Positions 15,205-23,647 are shown, counted from the first letter of the stretch. The stretch is 32,388 bases of DNA from Clostridiales bacterium (GCA_004555535.1 SFHU01000017.1:1-32388), one strand, 5' to 3'. Translations and numbers: made by a program. Notes: generated from the letters alone by a model not told the origin.

Positions 15205-16658
15205 GGAACAGATTGCTTGAGACAGGACGCGCCTTTGTGCGCCGCGCCGATGAGATCATGACGCGCCTGCGCCTGCCGCTGGGCGCAGGGCTTGCGCTGC
15301 TGCTGGCGGCGCTGACGCTGCTGATGAATGTCGGCGGCGGCCCGCTTGGCAACCTCAACGACATCGGCGGCTGGCGCAACCGCCTGCTGTTCCTGCTGAT
15401 GGCGACGGGGGTGCAGGCGGCGCTGCTGCTTGGCTGCACGCTGCTGCACAGGGGCAGCTTTTCGCGCCTCGCGCTGCGGCAGGTGATTCTGACGGCGGGA
15501 CTGCTCATCGCGCTGATGCCCATCAACCAGAAGAGCTACGTCTATGTCGAGCAGATCCAGCCGGTCGTGCGCCTGATGGACGAGGGCGGGCTGGCCGCCG
15601 GGCTCGCGGCGGAGACGACCCTCTCCGCGCCGGCGCTCACGCTGCTCTATGCCCTCACGCGCATGCCGGTCTATGACATGTACATGGTCAAGCTGCTGGC
15701 CGTGGGCAGCTTCCTGCTGACGGCGCTGCTGGCCATGCGCGCCGCGGACCGGCGCGGCTGGGGCATCCGCACGGAGGTGCTGCTGACGCTGCTGATGATC
15801 CTGCCGCAGGCCTTCCTGAACGCCGGCTGCGCCCCGCAGATCGAGACGCTGGCCGTGCTGCTGCTGGCGCTGTCCGCGACGGCGCTGGACGGGGAGAGGC
15901 CGCATCCCCTCGTATCGGCGCTGTGCTTCGGCGGCGCTGTGGCCGTCAGCGGTGTGGCGCTGTATGCGCTGCCGCTCTATGGGCTGCTGATCGCCAAGAA
16001 GCGGATGAAGGGCCGCCATCTGGCCGCCGCCGGCCTGCTCGTGCTCGTGTGCCTTCTGCCTGCGGTGTGTGCCGGCATGGCGCCGGGCGCGGCGCTGTCG
16101 AGCCTGGTGCGCGCGAGCTTCAGCCTGCCGGCCTATGCCGCGGGCAGCCCGAGCCTGCTGAGCATCTTCCCGCGGGCGAATCCGCTGGAGACGCCGGATG
16201 CCTTCATGCTCAAGCAGATGGAGTCCATCGATTTGGGAAGCAACGGGCAGTACTTCTACACGCAGGTTCACTTTGAGCGGCTCCTGCGTGGCATGTCGAT
16301 CGCGGCGCTGGCCGCGTATGCGGGGCTGTGCGCGCTGGGCGTGCGCAAAAAAGGCATCTCCCCGCTGCGCCGCGCGCTGACGCTGACGCTGGCGGCGCTT
16401 GCCTGCTGCCCGGCGGCAAGCATGGGCGCGTGGCTCGCGCTCGACGTGCTCTGCGTGATGGCGATTGTCCGGGAGCCGGAGCTGCGGCTGCCCGCCTGCC
16501 TGCTGCTGTTTGCGACGGCGGGCGCAAGCTGCTATCCGCTGACGGAGGAGATCCTGCTGCCGGTGGCGGCGGCGTGGGCGCTGTGCGTCGTGAGCCTGTG
16601 CATGCTTTACGACGTGATCCCGATGGGCAGAGCGGCGGCGCGGAAGGAGGCGCCCTGA
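15201..16658 (+). CDS. Polytopic membrane protein, degenerate paralogue of the preceding GT-C protein
   Basis: This 485-residue membrane protein is related to the gene before it: VYDMYMVKLLAVGS (157-170) lines up with LYDLYLIKLFSVAA, and PVVRLMDEGG with PWVRAFREGG. The motifs expected for catalysis are changed: Asp94 of the partner aligns with Val, WGQCD becomes APQIE (211-215), and I find no HERY motif. It may be a non-catalytic partner in a complex, or an enzyme with a changed mechanism. It is translationally coupled to the upstream gene (ATGA) and to the downstream gene (TGATG). Confidence 0.78.
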   Translation: MRNRLLETGRAFVRRADEIMTRLRLPLGAGLALLLAALTLLMNVGGGPLGNLNDIGGWRNRLLFLLMATGVQAALLLGCTLLHRGSFSRLALRQVILTAGLLIALMPINQKSYVYVEQIQPVVRLMDEGGLAAGLAAETTLSAPALTLLYALTRMPVYDMYMVKLLAVGSFLLTALLAMRAADRRGWGIRTEVLLTLLMILPQAFLNAGCAPQIETLAVLLLALSATALDGERPHPLVSALCFGGAVAVSGVALYALPLYGLLIAKKRMKGRHLAAAGLLVLVCLLPAVCAGMAPGAALSSLVRASFSLPAYAAGSPSLLSIFPRANPLETPDAFMLKQMESIDLGSNGQYFYTQVHFERLLRGMSIAALAAYAGLCALGVRKKGISPLRRALTLTLAALACCPAASMGAWLALDVLCVMAIVREPELRLPACLLLFATAGASCYPLTEEILLPVAAAWALCVVSLCMLYDVIPMGRAAARKEAP

Positions 16659-17074
16659 TGGAGGAGAAGAACGCGCGGCTGCGCATCTGCTCACGGATGC
16701 GCGAGCCGGACGGCGGGCTGCACGAGATCAAAAACGCGCGGCGCGGCGTCTTCCGCGGGGAGGACGGCGGCATCGCGCTGGAATACGACGACGAGCAGGA
16801 CGGCGAGCGCGCCCACATCCTGCTGACGGCGGACGCGCGGGGCGCGCAGATGGTCAGGCGCGGCATGACGAGCGCGCGGCTGCGCTTTGTCCCCGGCGAG
16901 CGCATCGCCAGCGCTTATGTGACGCCCTACGGCGAAATCCCCGTCGCGGTCGACACGCGCGGCGTGCGCATCGAGCGCGGGGAGGCTGGCGGCACGCTGC
17001 TGCTTGACTACGACGTCTACGTCGGCGGGGAGAAGACCGCGTCGACGCAGCTGGAGGTCGTATGGCGGCTGTGA
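16658..17074 (+). CDS. DUF1934 (YwiB-like) beta-barrel protein
   Basis: This 138-residue acidic soluble protein has alternating beta-strand character. It reads like the YwiB/DUF1934 family of small calycin-like barrels: HILLTADARGAQMVRRG in the middle, a VTPYGEIPVAVDTRGVRI strand pair, and a C-terminal LLLDYDVYVGG strand. The function of the family is not established. AAGGAGG seven bases before the ATG fixes the start, which shares one base with the preceding stop (TGATG). It follows two membrane proteins and precedes an unknown gene that it overlaps by 13 bases. Confidence 0.75.
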   Translation: MEEKNARLRICSRMREPDGGLHEIKNARRGVFRGEDGGIALEYDDEQDGERAHILLTADARGAQMVRRGMTSARLRFVPGERIASAYVTPYGEIPVAVDTRGVRIERGEAGGTLLLDYDVYVGGEKTASTQLEVVWRL

Positions 17075-17580
17075 GCGGCAATCCCGCCGTCGCGCTTCGG
17101 GATCGCGCGCGGGAGGCGATGCTCGCATCCGGTGGGCGCGGGTTCGTGCGCTTTTTGCCGCCGGGCGGCGCGCTGCTGGCGACGGACGCGCTCTGCCGCG
17201 CCTCCGGGGCGCAGGCGGAGGCGATTGTCCGCGCGCTGCGGGAGGCGGGCTTTGCCTGCGAACAGGCGGGCGCGCTGCTGCTGCTGACGCCGCAGGACGC
17301 GCTGCTGACCGCCGCGCCGGAGACGGAAATGACGGTCGCCTGGGCGGGGGAGGCCTATGCCGCCCAGGCGCTGGCCCTGCGCTGGCAGGAAAGGCCGCCC
17401 CTGCCGCTGACCCCGGCGGGACGGCAGCTCATATTGGAAACCCTGCGCCTGATCTGGCAGCCGCGCTCGCATGTGTACAGGGGGATCGATGCCCTGCGGG
17501 GCCGCGCGGCGGTCATGCTGCGCGGCGGCGACGCGAGCGGCCTGCACGAGGCGGGCGCGTATCTGGGCGCGGTGCTCTGA
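17062..17580 (+). CDS. Hypothetical protein, no recognised family
   Basis: The 172-residue product is Ala/Leu/Arg-rich with no signal peptide and no clear membrane segment. The first half (about 30-75) could form a small helical or winged-helix-like unit, but I see no decisive motif. The ATG at 17062 has GGAGG 4 bases before it and overlaps the DUF1934 gene by 13 bases. A GTG at 17071 would give a tidier GTGA overlap but a poorly spaced ribosome site. The tight coupling argues that it is a real gene and works with its neighbours. The antisense frame is also open here but has no ribosome site or context. Confidence 0.6.
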   Translation: MAAVSGNPAVALRDRAREAMLASGGRGFVRFLPPGGALLATDALCRASGAQAEAIVRALREAGFACEQAGALLLLTPQDALLTAAPETEMTVAWAGEAYAAQALALRWQERPPLPLTPAGRQLILETLRLIWQPRSHVYRGIDALRGRAAVMLRGGDASGLHEAGAYLGAVL

Positions 17581-17611
17581 GCGCCGCGCGCAAGGAACGG
17601 GAGGAATGTGT

Positions 17612-18262
17612 ATGGAGCTTCAATGGATCGGCCACGCCTGCTTCTCCATGACGGCGCAGGATGGCACAGTCGTCATCACCGACCCCTACGACGGGAGCGT
17701 CGGCATCGCCATGCTCCCACTTGAGGCCGACCTCATCACCATCAGCCACGGCCACCACGACCACTGCGAGATGTCGCAGGTCGTGGGCCATCCGACGATC
17801 CTGCGCGGCGCGCAGGCGGGCGGCGCGGGCAGCGTGAAAACCCGCGCCGTGATGAGCTTTCATGACGACGCGCAGGGGAGAAAGCGCGGGGAGAACGCCA
17901 TCCGCATCTTTGAGATCGACGGCCTCAAGGTCGTGCACATGGGTGACCAGGGCTGCATGCCCGCCCCGGAGGTGCTGGAGGCCATCCGCGGCGCGGACGT
18001 CATGCTGATCCCCGCGGGCGGGACGTATACCGTTGATGCCGCGGGCGCGAGGGCCATCCTCGAGGCGGCAAAGCCCCGCTGCGCCGTGCCGATGCACGTC
18101 AAAACCGCGCACTGCGGCTATCCCATCGCGCCTGTGGGCGAATTCCTCGCCTGCATGGGCGCGGAGCATGCCGCGGCGCAGACGCGTGTCACGCTGCTGA
18201 GTGGGAAGATCCCGGAGGGCGTGCTGCTGCTGGCGCCGCTGGCGGATTCGCTGCCGCTGTAA
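17612..18262 (+). CDS. Metallo-beta-lactamase-fold hydrolase, UlaG/UPF0173-like
   Basis: This 216-residue protein opens with MELQWIGHACF and carries the metal motif HGHHDH (46-51, HxHxDH). Further fold residues are VVHMGDQG and MHVKTAHCGYP near the C-terminus. It belongs to the compact MBL class with UlaG-like and UPF0173 proteins, whose substrates range from lactones to phosphodiesters; the substrate here is unknown. An in-frame ATG lies 6 bases upstream, but GGGAGG ends only one base before it. I therefore chose 17612, where the spacing is 7. It is 31 bases after the unknown gene and probably closes the operon. Confidence 0.85.
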   Translation: MELQWIGHACFSMTAQDGTVVITDPYDGSVGIAMLPLEADLITISHGHHDHCEMSQVVGHPTILRGAQAGGAGSVKTRAVMSFHDDAQGRKRGENAIRIFEIDGLKVVHMGDQGCMPAPEVLEAIRGADVMLIPAGGTYTVDAAGARAILEAAKPRCAVPMHVKTAHCGYPIAPVGEFLACMGAEHAAAQTRVTLLSGKIPEGVLLLAPLADSLPL

Positions 18263-18269
18263 CGCCTTG

Positions 18270-18330
18270 CCCTTGCGGGAAGCGAAGAAGGGGTTTGGGG
18301 ATGAAATCCCCCAATGTTCCCAGATCGCGA
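18270..18330 (+). repeat. Structured intergenic repeat at a gene 3' end (copy 2)
   Basis: Directly after the MBL-fold gene, GCGGGAAGCGAAGAAGGGG leads into TTTGGGGATGAAATCCCC (18294-18311), where GGGGAT and ATCCCC pair around GAA. The core is shared without change with the copy at 20.6 kb and lies in the same orientation to the upstream gene. Confidence 0.75.
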
Positions 18331-18395
18331 AGCGAACCCTGACGGGGAATCGTCGCAGCGTTCAAATGGATTTGAGAATCGCATAAATAGACAGC

Positions 18396-18429
18396 GCGGC
18401 TTCATCAAACCGGATGAGGCCGCTTTTTT
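18396..18429 (+). terminator. Terminator of the 13.8-18.3 kb operon
   Basis: GCGGCTTCATC (18396-18406) pairs with GATGAGGCCGC (18413-18423), with one wobble position, and is followed by six Ts. Confidence 0.85.
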
Positions 18430-18459
18430 GCGCCCGTTCCCGCCTCTTCCCATTTGTGC

Positions 18460-18516
18460 GATTTTAATCCCGTTCCATGGATTTTAATGCGGTTTTTATG
18501 CCTCCTGTGTGATAAT
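18460..18516 (+). promoter_or_regulatory. ktrB upstream region with 20-bp-spaced direct repeats and a -10 box
   Basis: GATTTTAAT occurs at 18460-18468 and again at 18480-18488, exactly 20 bases apart (about two helical turns). A GATAAT (18511-18516) preceded by TGT could be an extended -10 element. No good -35 is seen, which would fit activator dependence. This is suggestive only. Confidence 0.4.
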
Positions 18517-18549
18517 AAAGGTAAAACCAGCGATAAAGGCAGGATGCAC

Positions 18550-19899
18550 ATGAACACACGCAAGGCCCGGTTTCATCTTTCCTCGGCGCAGGTGATCATC
18601 GCCGGCTTCCTGAGCGTGATCCTGCTGGGCGCGCTGCTGCTGAGCCTGCCCTGCGCCACGCGCGGCGGCGAGCGCGCGCCCATGGCGGACGCGCTGTTCA
18701 CCGCGACCTCCGCCGTCTGCGTGACGGGCCTGGTCGTGCGCAACACGGCGACCTACTGGTCGCTCTTCGGGCAGGCCGTCATCCTCGCGCTCATCCAGAT
18801 CGGCGGCATGGGCGTCGTGACGCTCGCTGTGACCATCACGATGATCTCCGGGCGCAAGATCGGCCTGATGCAGCGCAGCACGCTGCAGGAGGCCATCTCG
18901 GCGCACCACGTCGGCGGCATCGTCAAGCTGACGGGCTTCATCCTGCGCACGACGCTGCTGCTCGAGCTCGCCGGGGCCGTACTGCTGAGCATCGCCTTCT
19001 GCCCGGAATACGGGCCCGCGCGCGGGCTCTGGTACGGCCTGTTCCACTCGGTCTCCGCGTTCTGCAACGCGGGGTTTGACCTGCTGGGCGACCCCGTGCC
19101 CTATGCCTCGCTGACGGCCTACGCCGACCGGCCCCTGATCAACCTGACCGTCATGGCGCTGATCGTCATCGGCGGCATCGGCTTTCTGACCTGGGAGGAC
19201 GTGGGCACCAACCGCTTCCGCCTGCACGCCTACCGGATGCAGAGCAAGGTCATTCTGCTCTGCGCAGCGGTGCTCATCGCCCTGCCGGCGGCGTATCTCT
19301 ACGTCTTTGAGCTGCCGCAGGGCCCGCTGGCGGATGCGCCCGCCGCGAAGCGCGCGCTTGCCGCGCTGTTCCAGTCCGTGACGACGAGGACGGCGGGCTT
19401 CAATACCATCGACCTGACCGCCCTGAGCGAGACGGGCCAGTGCGTGATGATCCTGCTGATGCTCATCGGCGGCGCGCCCGGCTCCACCGCCGGCGGCATG
19501 AAGACGACGACCGTCGCCGTGCTGCTGCTCTCCTCGGCAGCCGTGTTCCGCCGGCGCGAGACGATCCGCTGCTTTGGCCGGCGCATCGAGGAGAGCGTCG
19601 TGCGCAACGCCGTCGCCATTCTGCTGATGTACGTGGTGCTGTTCTTCTTCGGCGCGCTGGCCATCAGCCACCTGGAGGGGCTGCCGATGGTTGCCTGCCT
19701 GTTTGAGACGGCCTCGGCCATCGGCACCGTCGGCCTGACGCTTGGGCTGACGCCGGAGCTGGGCGCTGCCTCGCGCCTGATTCTGATGGCGCTGATGTTC
19801 TTTGGCCGCGTGGGCGGGCTGACGCTGATCTTCGCGGCGTTCTCCGGCACGCAGCACTACGCCGCGCGGCTGCCGCGCGAGAAGATCACCGTGGGATGA
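18550..19899 (+). CDS. ktrB: Potassium uptake channel subunit, TrkH/KtrB family
   Basis: The 449-residue membrane protein contains the four pore-loop segments of the Trk/Ktr family: SAVCVTGLVV, SAFCNAGFDL, TTRTAGFNT and SAIGTVGLT. Each carries the selectivity-filter glycine. The length matches KtrB rather than the longer TrkH. It would translocate potassium (possibly with sodium coupling) together with the KtrA ring encoded next door. The frame begins upstream at 18454. I chose the ATG at 18550 on the basis of GGCAGG about 6 bases before it; an ATG at 18544 is the alternative. Confidence 0.93.
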   Translation: MNTRKARFHLSSAQVIIAGFLSVILLGALLLSLPCATRGGERAPMADALFTATSAVCVTGLVVRNTATYWSLFGQAVILALIQIGGMGVVTLAVTITMISGRKIGLMQRSTLQEAISAHHVGGIVKLTGFILRTTLLLELAGAVLLSIAFCPEYGPARGLWYGLFHSVSAFCNAGFDLLGDPVPYASLTAYADRPLINLTVMALIVIGGIGFLTWEDVGTNRFRLHAYRMQSKVILLCAAVLIALPAAYLYVFELPQGPLADAPAAKRALAALFQSVTTRTAGFNTIDLTALSETGQCVMILLMLIGGAPGSTAGGMKTTTVAVLLLSSAAVFRRRETIRCFGRRIEESVVRNAVAILLMYVVLFFFGALAISHLEGLPMVACLFETASAIGTVGLTLGLTPELGAASRLILMALMFFGRVGGLTLIFAAFSGTQHYAARLPREKITVG

Positions 19900-19916
19900 C
19901 AAAGGAGAGAGATACC

Positions 19917-20564
19917 ATGAAATCCATTCTGCTGATCGGCCTGGGCCGCTTTGGCCGCCACGTCGCCATGAAGCTGAACGAATTGCACCATCAGGTGATG
20001 GCCGTGGACCAGAGCGAGGAGCGCGTGGAGGCCGCGCTGCCCTATGTGACCAGCGCGCAGATCGGCAACAGCACGAAGGCTGCGTTCCTGGAATCGCTGG
20101 GCGTGCGCAATTTCGACGTGTGCATCGTCGCCATCGGAGACGACTTCCAGAGCTCGCTGGAGACGACCTCGCTGCTCAAGGAGCTGGGCGCGCGCCTCGT
20201 CGTCTCCCGCGCCGCGCGGGACACGCACGCCAAGTTTCTGCTGCGCAACGGGGCCGACGAGGTCGTCTATCCCGAAAAGCAGCTGGCGAACTGGACCGCC
20301 ATCCGCTACAGCTCCGACCACATCCTCGACTACATCGAGCTGAGCCAGGAGAACGCGATCGTCGAGGTCTCCGTGCCGCCCGCGTGGATCGGCAGGAGCG
20401 TGGGCGAGCTGGACGTGCGCAAGAAGCACAGCATCAACCTGCTCGCCGTGCGCACGGACGGACGCCTGAACATCAACGTGACGACGGATACCCGCTTTAC
20501 GGGCACGGAGACCGTGCTCGTGCTGGGCAGCAACCGCGCCATTCAGAAATGCTTCCATACCTGA
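19917..20564 (+). CDS. ktrA: Potassium uptake regulatory subunit, TrkA/KtrA family
   Basis: The 215-residue protein starts MKSILLIGLGRFGRHVA, a Rossmann GxGxxG site of an RCK/TrkA-N domain that binds adenine nucleotides. A TrkA-C domain follows (about 135-215), which binds cyclic di-AMP in many Firmicute KtrA proteins. As in other systems it should form an octameric ring gating the KtrB dimer. I chose the ATG at 19917 because AGGAG lies about 9-10 bases before it; an ATG at 19896 overlapping the ktrB stop is the alternative and has no ribosome site. It is the second gene of the potassium block. Confidence 0.93.
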   Translation: MKSILLIGLGRFGRHVAMKLNELHHQVMAVDQSEERVEAALPYVTSAQIGNSTKAAFLESLGVRNFDVCIVAIGDDFQSSLETTSLLKELGARLVVSRAARDTHAKFLLRNGADEVVYPEKQLANWTAIRYSSDHILDYIELSQENAIVEVSVPPAWIGRSVGELDVRKKHSINLLAVRTDGRLNINVTTDTRFTGTETVLVLGSNRAIQKCFHT

Positions 20565-20593
20565 TCCTGTTTTGCAGCTATAGGATCGAGTAC

Positions 20594-20722
20594 TTGCGCG
20601 AAGTGAAGATGGGGTTTGGGGATGAAATCCCCAAGCAGGTTTGGGCGGCAGCCCAACGGTTCCCCAAAGATCAAGAAAAAAGAAGTTTCAGAGCAGGATG
20701 CGTAGCATCCTACGATTGAAAC
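20594..20722 (+). repeat. Structured intergenic repeat at a gene 3' end (copy 3)
   Basis: About 30 bases after ktrA there are four potential hairpins in a row. They are TTGGGGAT/ATCCCCAA (20616-20634), TTGGGC/GCCCAA (20641-20656), AGGATGC/GCATCCT (20695-20711), and an enclosing GTTTCA/TGAAAC pair (20685-20722). The first carries the same TTTGGGGATGAAATCCCC core as copy 2, preceded by a similar GCGAAGTGAAGA lead-in. The 239-base gap from ktrA to the next gene contains this element and no other gene that I can see. Confidence 0.75.
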
Positions 20723-20803
20723 GGGTTTGATTCTGTAAAAGCAGGTTTTGGCTGAAAAACAGTACGAGACAACAGACCGGCCATTCAGAAAGAAGGAATT
20801 GCC

Positions 20804-21046
20804 GTGAGAGAACTGCTGCTGATCGCAGGCGCCGCCGCCGTCATGCTGGCGGGCTTCCCCTTCATGAAGCGGGCGGATGATTTCATCGCCCGCTGGGCGC
20901 GCCGTGAGGAAGGGGAGAGCGCGCCAGGCGCCGCTTCCGCCCCGGATGCCGCGCCGCAGACGCGCCAAAGGGCGCCCTCGCCGCGCAGGCTGACGGGCGC
21001 GCGGGTGCGCCGCCGCATTGCGCCCAAGGCCTCCCACCCCGTTTGA
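20804..21046 (+). CDS. Small protein with one N-terminal membrane segment
   Basis: The 80-residue product starts at a GTG with AGAAGGAA 5 bases upstream. Residues 4-20 (LLLIAGAAAVMLAGFPF) form one hydrophobic segment. After an amphipathic KRADDFIARWARREE stretch, the tail is Ala/Pro/Arg-rich and probably disordered. It sits between ktrA and kdpD on the same strand, 40 bases before kdpD. I do not recognise a family. Its position suggests a small partner of the potassium transporter or sensor, which is inference only. Confidence 0.6.
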   Translation: MRELLLIAGAAAVMLAGFPFMKRADDFIARWARREEGESAPGAASAPDAAPQTRQRAPSPRRLTGARVRRRIAPKASHPV

Positions 21047-21085
21047 CAGCCATATTATAATGGAGGGGTAAGGGAGGGGGAAGCC

Positions 21086-23647
21086 ATGAAGCCGCGCGGA
21101 AAACTGACCATCTATTTCAGCTATGCCGACGGCGTCGGCAAGACCCGGGCCATGCTTGCCTCTGCGCAGGCGCAGCAGCGCGCGGGAAGGCGCGTGCTCG
21201 TGGGGGAGACGGACGGCGCAGTGCCGGACGCCGCCGCCCTGGGGCTGCCCTGCCTGCCGCCGCGCAGCGTCCGCGGCACATCCCTGCGCGAATTTGACCT
21301 CGATGCCGCGCTGGCGAGGCGGCCGGATGTGCTCGTGCTGCCCGGTCTGGCCCACGCTAACCCCGAGGGCTGCCGGCACGAAAAGCGCTATCAGGACGTG
21401 CAGGAGCTGCTGCGCGCGGGCATCGACGTCTGCACGACGCTGCTCGTCGCCCAACTGGAGGGCCAGCGCGAGGCTGCCTCGTCGCTGACGGGCCGCGAGG
21501 AGCGCGAGTGGATTCCCGACGCGCTGTTTGACGCGGCGGAATGCGTGGAATTCGTCGACCGCGAGCCCTCGTCGCTGCCGCCGCTGCCCGGAGGGCCCCC
21601 GCCGGCGCAGCTGCTCGCGCTGCGGGCGCTGGCGATGCGCCGCTGCGCGGACAGGCTCTCCCAGCAGACGCCTGACGGCCCCGCCGTCAGCGAGCACATC
21701 CTCGTATGCCTGTCCTCCGCGCCCTCCAACGCGCGCGTGATCCGCATGGCCGTGCGCATGGCCAACGCCTTCCGCTGCGCCTGCACGGCGGTGTTCGTGC
21801 GCAATCCGGGCGCGAAGGCGATGCCTGCCGCCGACAGGGAGCGCCTGAAGGCGAACATGAAGCTGGCGGAGCAGCTCGGCGCGCGGGTGGAGATCGTCCC
21901 TGGCGAGGATGTCGCCTTCCAGATCGCTGAATACGCGCGCCTGTGCGGCGCGACGAAGATCGTCCTGGGCCGCAGCATCGCCGCGTGCGGGCATCTGCTC
22001 AATCAGCCCTCCATCACGGACAGGCTCATCCAGCTCGCGCCGGGGATCGAAATCCACATCCTGCCCGACGGCGAGGCCCAGCGGCGCGTTCAGCCGCGGC
22101 GGCTGCGCCTGCCGCATGTCTCCGTGTCGGACTTTGCCAAGACGCTCGTCATCCTCGCGCTGGCGACCGCGCTGAGCCTCGTCTTCTATGAGATGGGCTT
22201 CAGCGAGGCCAACATCATCATGGCCTACATCCTCGGCGTGCTGCTGACGGCGGTCGTGACCAGCAACCGGCTGTGCAGTAGCGCCACCTCCATCGCCAGC
22301 GTGTTCATCTTCAACTATCTGTTCACGGAGCCGCGCTTCACGCTGGAGGCCTACGACACGGGCTACCCCGTGACGTTTTTGATCATGCTGCTGGCCGCGC
22401 TGATGACGGGCACGCTCGCCTCCCAGCTCAAGAACCACGCCCAGGAGGCGGCGCAGACCGCCTACCGCACGCGCGTGCTCTTTGACACGAACCAGCAGCT
22501 CAGCCAGGCGGCGGACGGGGGCGACATCCTCGCCGTGACCGCGCAGCAGCTCATCAAGCTCTTCAAGCGGGACGTCGTCATGTATCCCGTGCAGGACGGC
22601 GAGCTGGGCGAGGGTGTTGTCTATCCCGCGCGCGAGGGCGGCGCGACGGATGCGCTCATGGACGAGCGCCGCGTCGCGCAGTGGGTGCTGAGGAGCAACC
22701 GCCAGGCCGGCGCGACGACGGACACCTTCGCCCAGGCGAAGGGGCTGTACCTCGCCATCCGCATCAGCGAGAGCATCTACGGTGTCGCGGGCATCGCGAT
22801 GGGCAGCCAGACGATGACCGACGCGGAGCACGACATGCTGCTGGCCGTGCTGGGCGAATGCGCGCTGGCCATGGAGAACGAACGGAACGTGCGCGAGAAG
22901 GAGACGGCCGCGATGCAGGCCCGCAGCGAGCAGCTGCGCGCCGACCTGCTGCGGGCGATCTCCCACGACCTGCGCACGCCGCTGACCGCCATCCTGGGCA
23001 ACGCCAGCAATCTGATCGCCAACGGGCATGAGCTCGGCGAGACAACCCGCCGGCAGATCTACACCGACATCCACGATGACGCGACCTGGCTGATCAACCT
23101 GGTCGAAAACCTGCTCTTCGTCACGCGCATCGAGGACGGGCGCATGAAGCTGCGCTGCTCCGTGGAGGTGATGGACGAGATCCTTCAGGAGGCGCTCAGC
23201 CACGAGAGCTGCAAGGGCCGCGACCACAGCATCGTGGTGCGCCGCAGCGACGAGCTGCTCTTCGCGCGCATCGACGCGCGGCTCATCATCCAGGTGGTCA
23301 TCAACCTGGTGGACAACGCGATCAAATACACGCCGCCCGGTTCGCACATCGAGCTCTTTGCGCGCAGGGACGGCGGCTTCATCCGCGTCAGCTGCGCCGA
23401 CGATGGCCCGGGCATTGCGCCCGCGGACAGGGAGCACCTCTTTGAGATGTTTTACAGCGGAAAGAGCCGCCGCGCGGACGGCCGGCGCAGCCTGGGCCTG
23501 GGCCTGGGGCTGTGCAAATCCATCGTCAGCGCGCACGGCGGTACGATCTGCGCGCAGGACAATCACCCCCGGGGCACGGTGTTTTCCTTCACCGTCCCCG
23601 CGCAGGAGGTCGATCTTGATGAACAAGCTGATGATTCTGGTTGTTGA
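21086..23647 (+). CDS. kdpD: Osmosensitive potassium sensor histidine kinase KdpD
   Basis: The 853-residue protein has the full KdpD order. An N-terminal KdpD domain (FSYADGVGKT, 11-20; the P-loop's first Gly is Ser here) is followed by a universal-stress-like domain (about 203-326), a DUF4118 membrane block of about four helices (350-450) and a GAF-like region (460-600). A HisKA domain follows, with His627 in AISHDLRTPLTAI. The ATPase domain has N740 in the N box, DDGPGIAP, and GLGLGLCKSI. The USP segment CLSSAPSNARVIRMA is where cyclic di-AMP binds in staphylococcal KdpD. It phosphorylates KdpE, whose gene overlaps it by 29 bases. No kdpFABC genes are in the window, so ktrAB is the natural nearby target. 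Confidence 0.95.
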   Translation: MKPRGKLTIYFSYADGVGKTRAMLASAQAQQRAGRRVLVGETDGAVPDAAALGLPCLPPRSVRGTSLREFDLDAALARRPDVLVLPGLAHANPEGCRHEKRYQDVQELLRAGIDVCTTLLVAQLEGQREAASSLTGREEREWIPDALFDAAECVEFVDREPSSLPPLPGGPPPAQLLALRALAMRRCADRLSQQTPDGPAVSEHILVCLSSAPSNARVIRMAVRMANAFRCACTAVFVRNPGAKAMPAADRERLKANMKLAEQLGARVEIVPGEDVAFQIAEYARLCGATKIVLGRSIAACGHLLNQPSITDRLIQLAPGIEIHILPDGEAQRRVQPRRLRLPHVSVSDFAKTLVILALATALSLVFYEMGFSEANIIMAYILGVLLTAVVTSNRLCSSATSIASVFIFNYLFTEPRFTLEAYDTGYPVTFLIMLLAALMTGTLASQLKNHAQEAAQTAYRTRVLFDTNQQLSQAADGGDILAVTAQQLIKLFKRDVVMYPVQDGELGEGVVYPAREGGATDALMDERRVAQWVLRSNRQAGATTDTFAQAKGLYLAIRISESIYGVAGIAMGSQTMTDAEHDMLLAVLGECALAMENERNVREKETAAMQARSEQLRADLLRAISHDLRTPLTAILGNASNLIANGHELGETTRRQIYTDIHDDATWLINLVENLLFVTRIEDGRMKLRCSVEVMDEILQEALSHESCKGRDHSIVVRRSDELLFARIDARLIIQVVINLVDNAIKYTPPGSHIELFARRDGGFIRVSCADDGPGIAPADREHLFEMFYSGKSRRADGRRSLGLGLGLCKSIVSAHGGTICAQDNHPRGTVFSFTVPAQEVDLDEQADDSGC

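Noticed and set aside
15054..16694. A 546-codon minus-strand frame over the GT-C paralogue
   Set aside because: It is Gln/Arg/His-rich and has no ribosome site; the plus-strand protein is a coherent membrane protein related to its neighbour.
21043..21061. TTGACA and TATAAT upstream of kdpD, each a perfect consensus box
   Set aside because: They are only 7 bases apart, so they cannot work as one sigma-A promoter. The TATAAT alone could still contribute, but no -35 is seen at the right distance.
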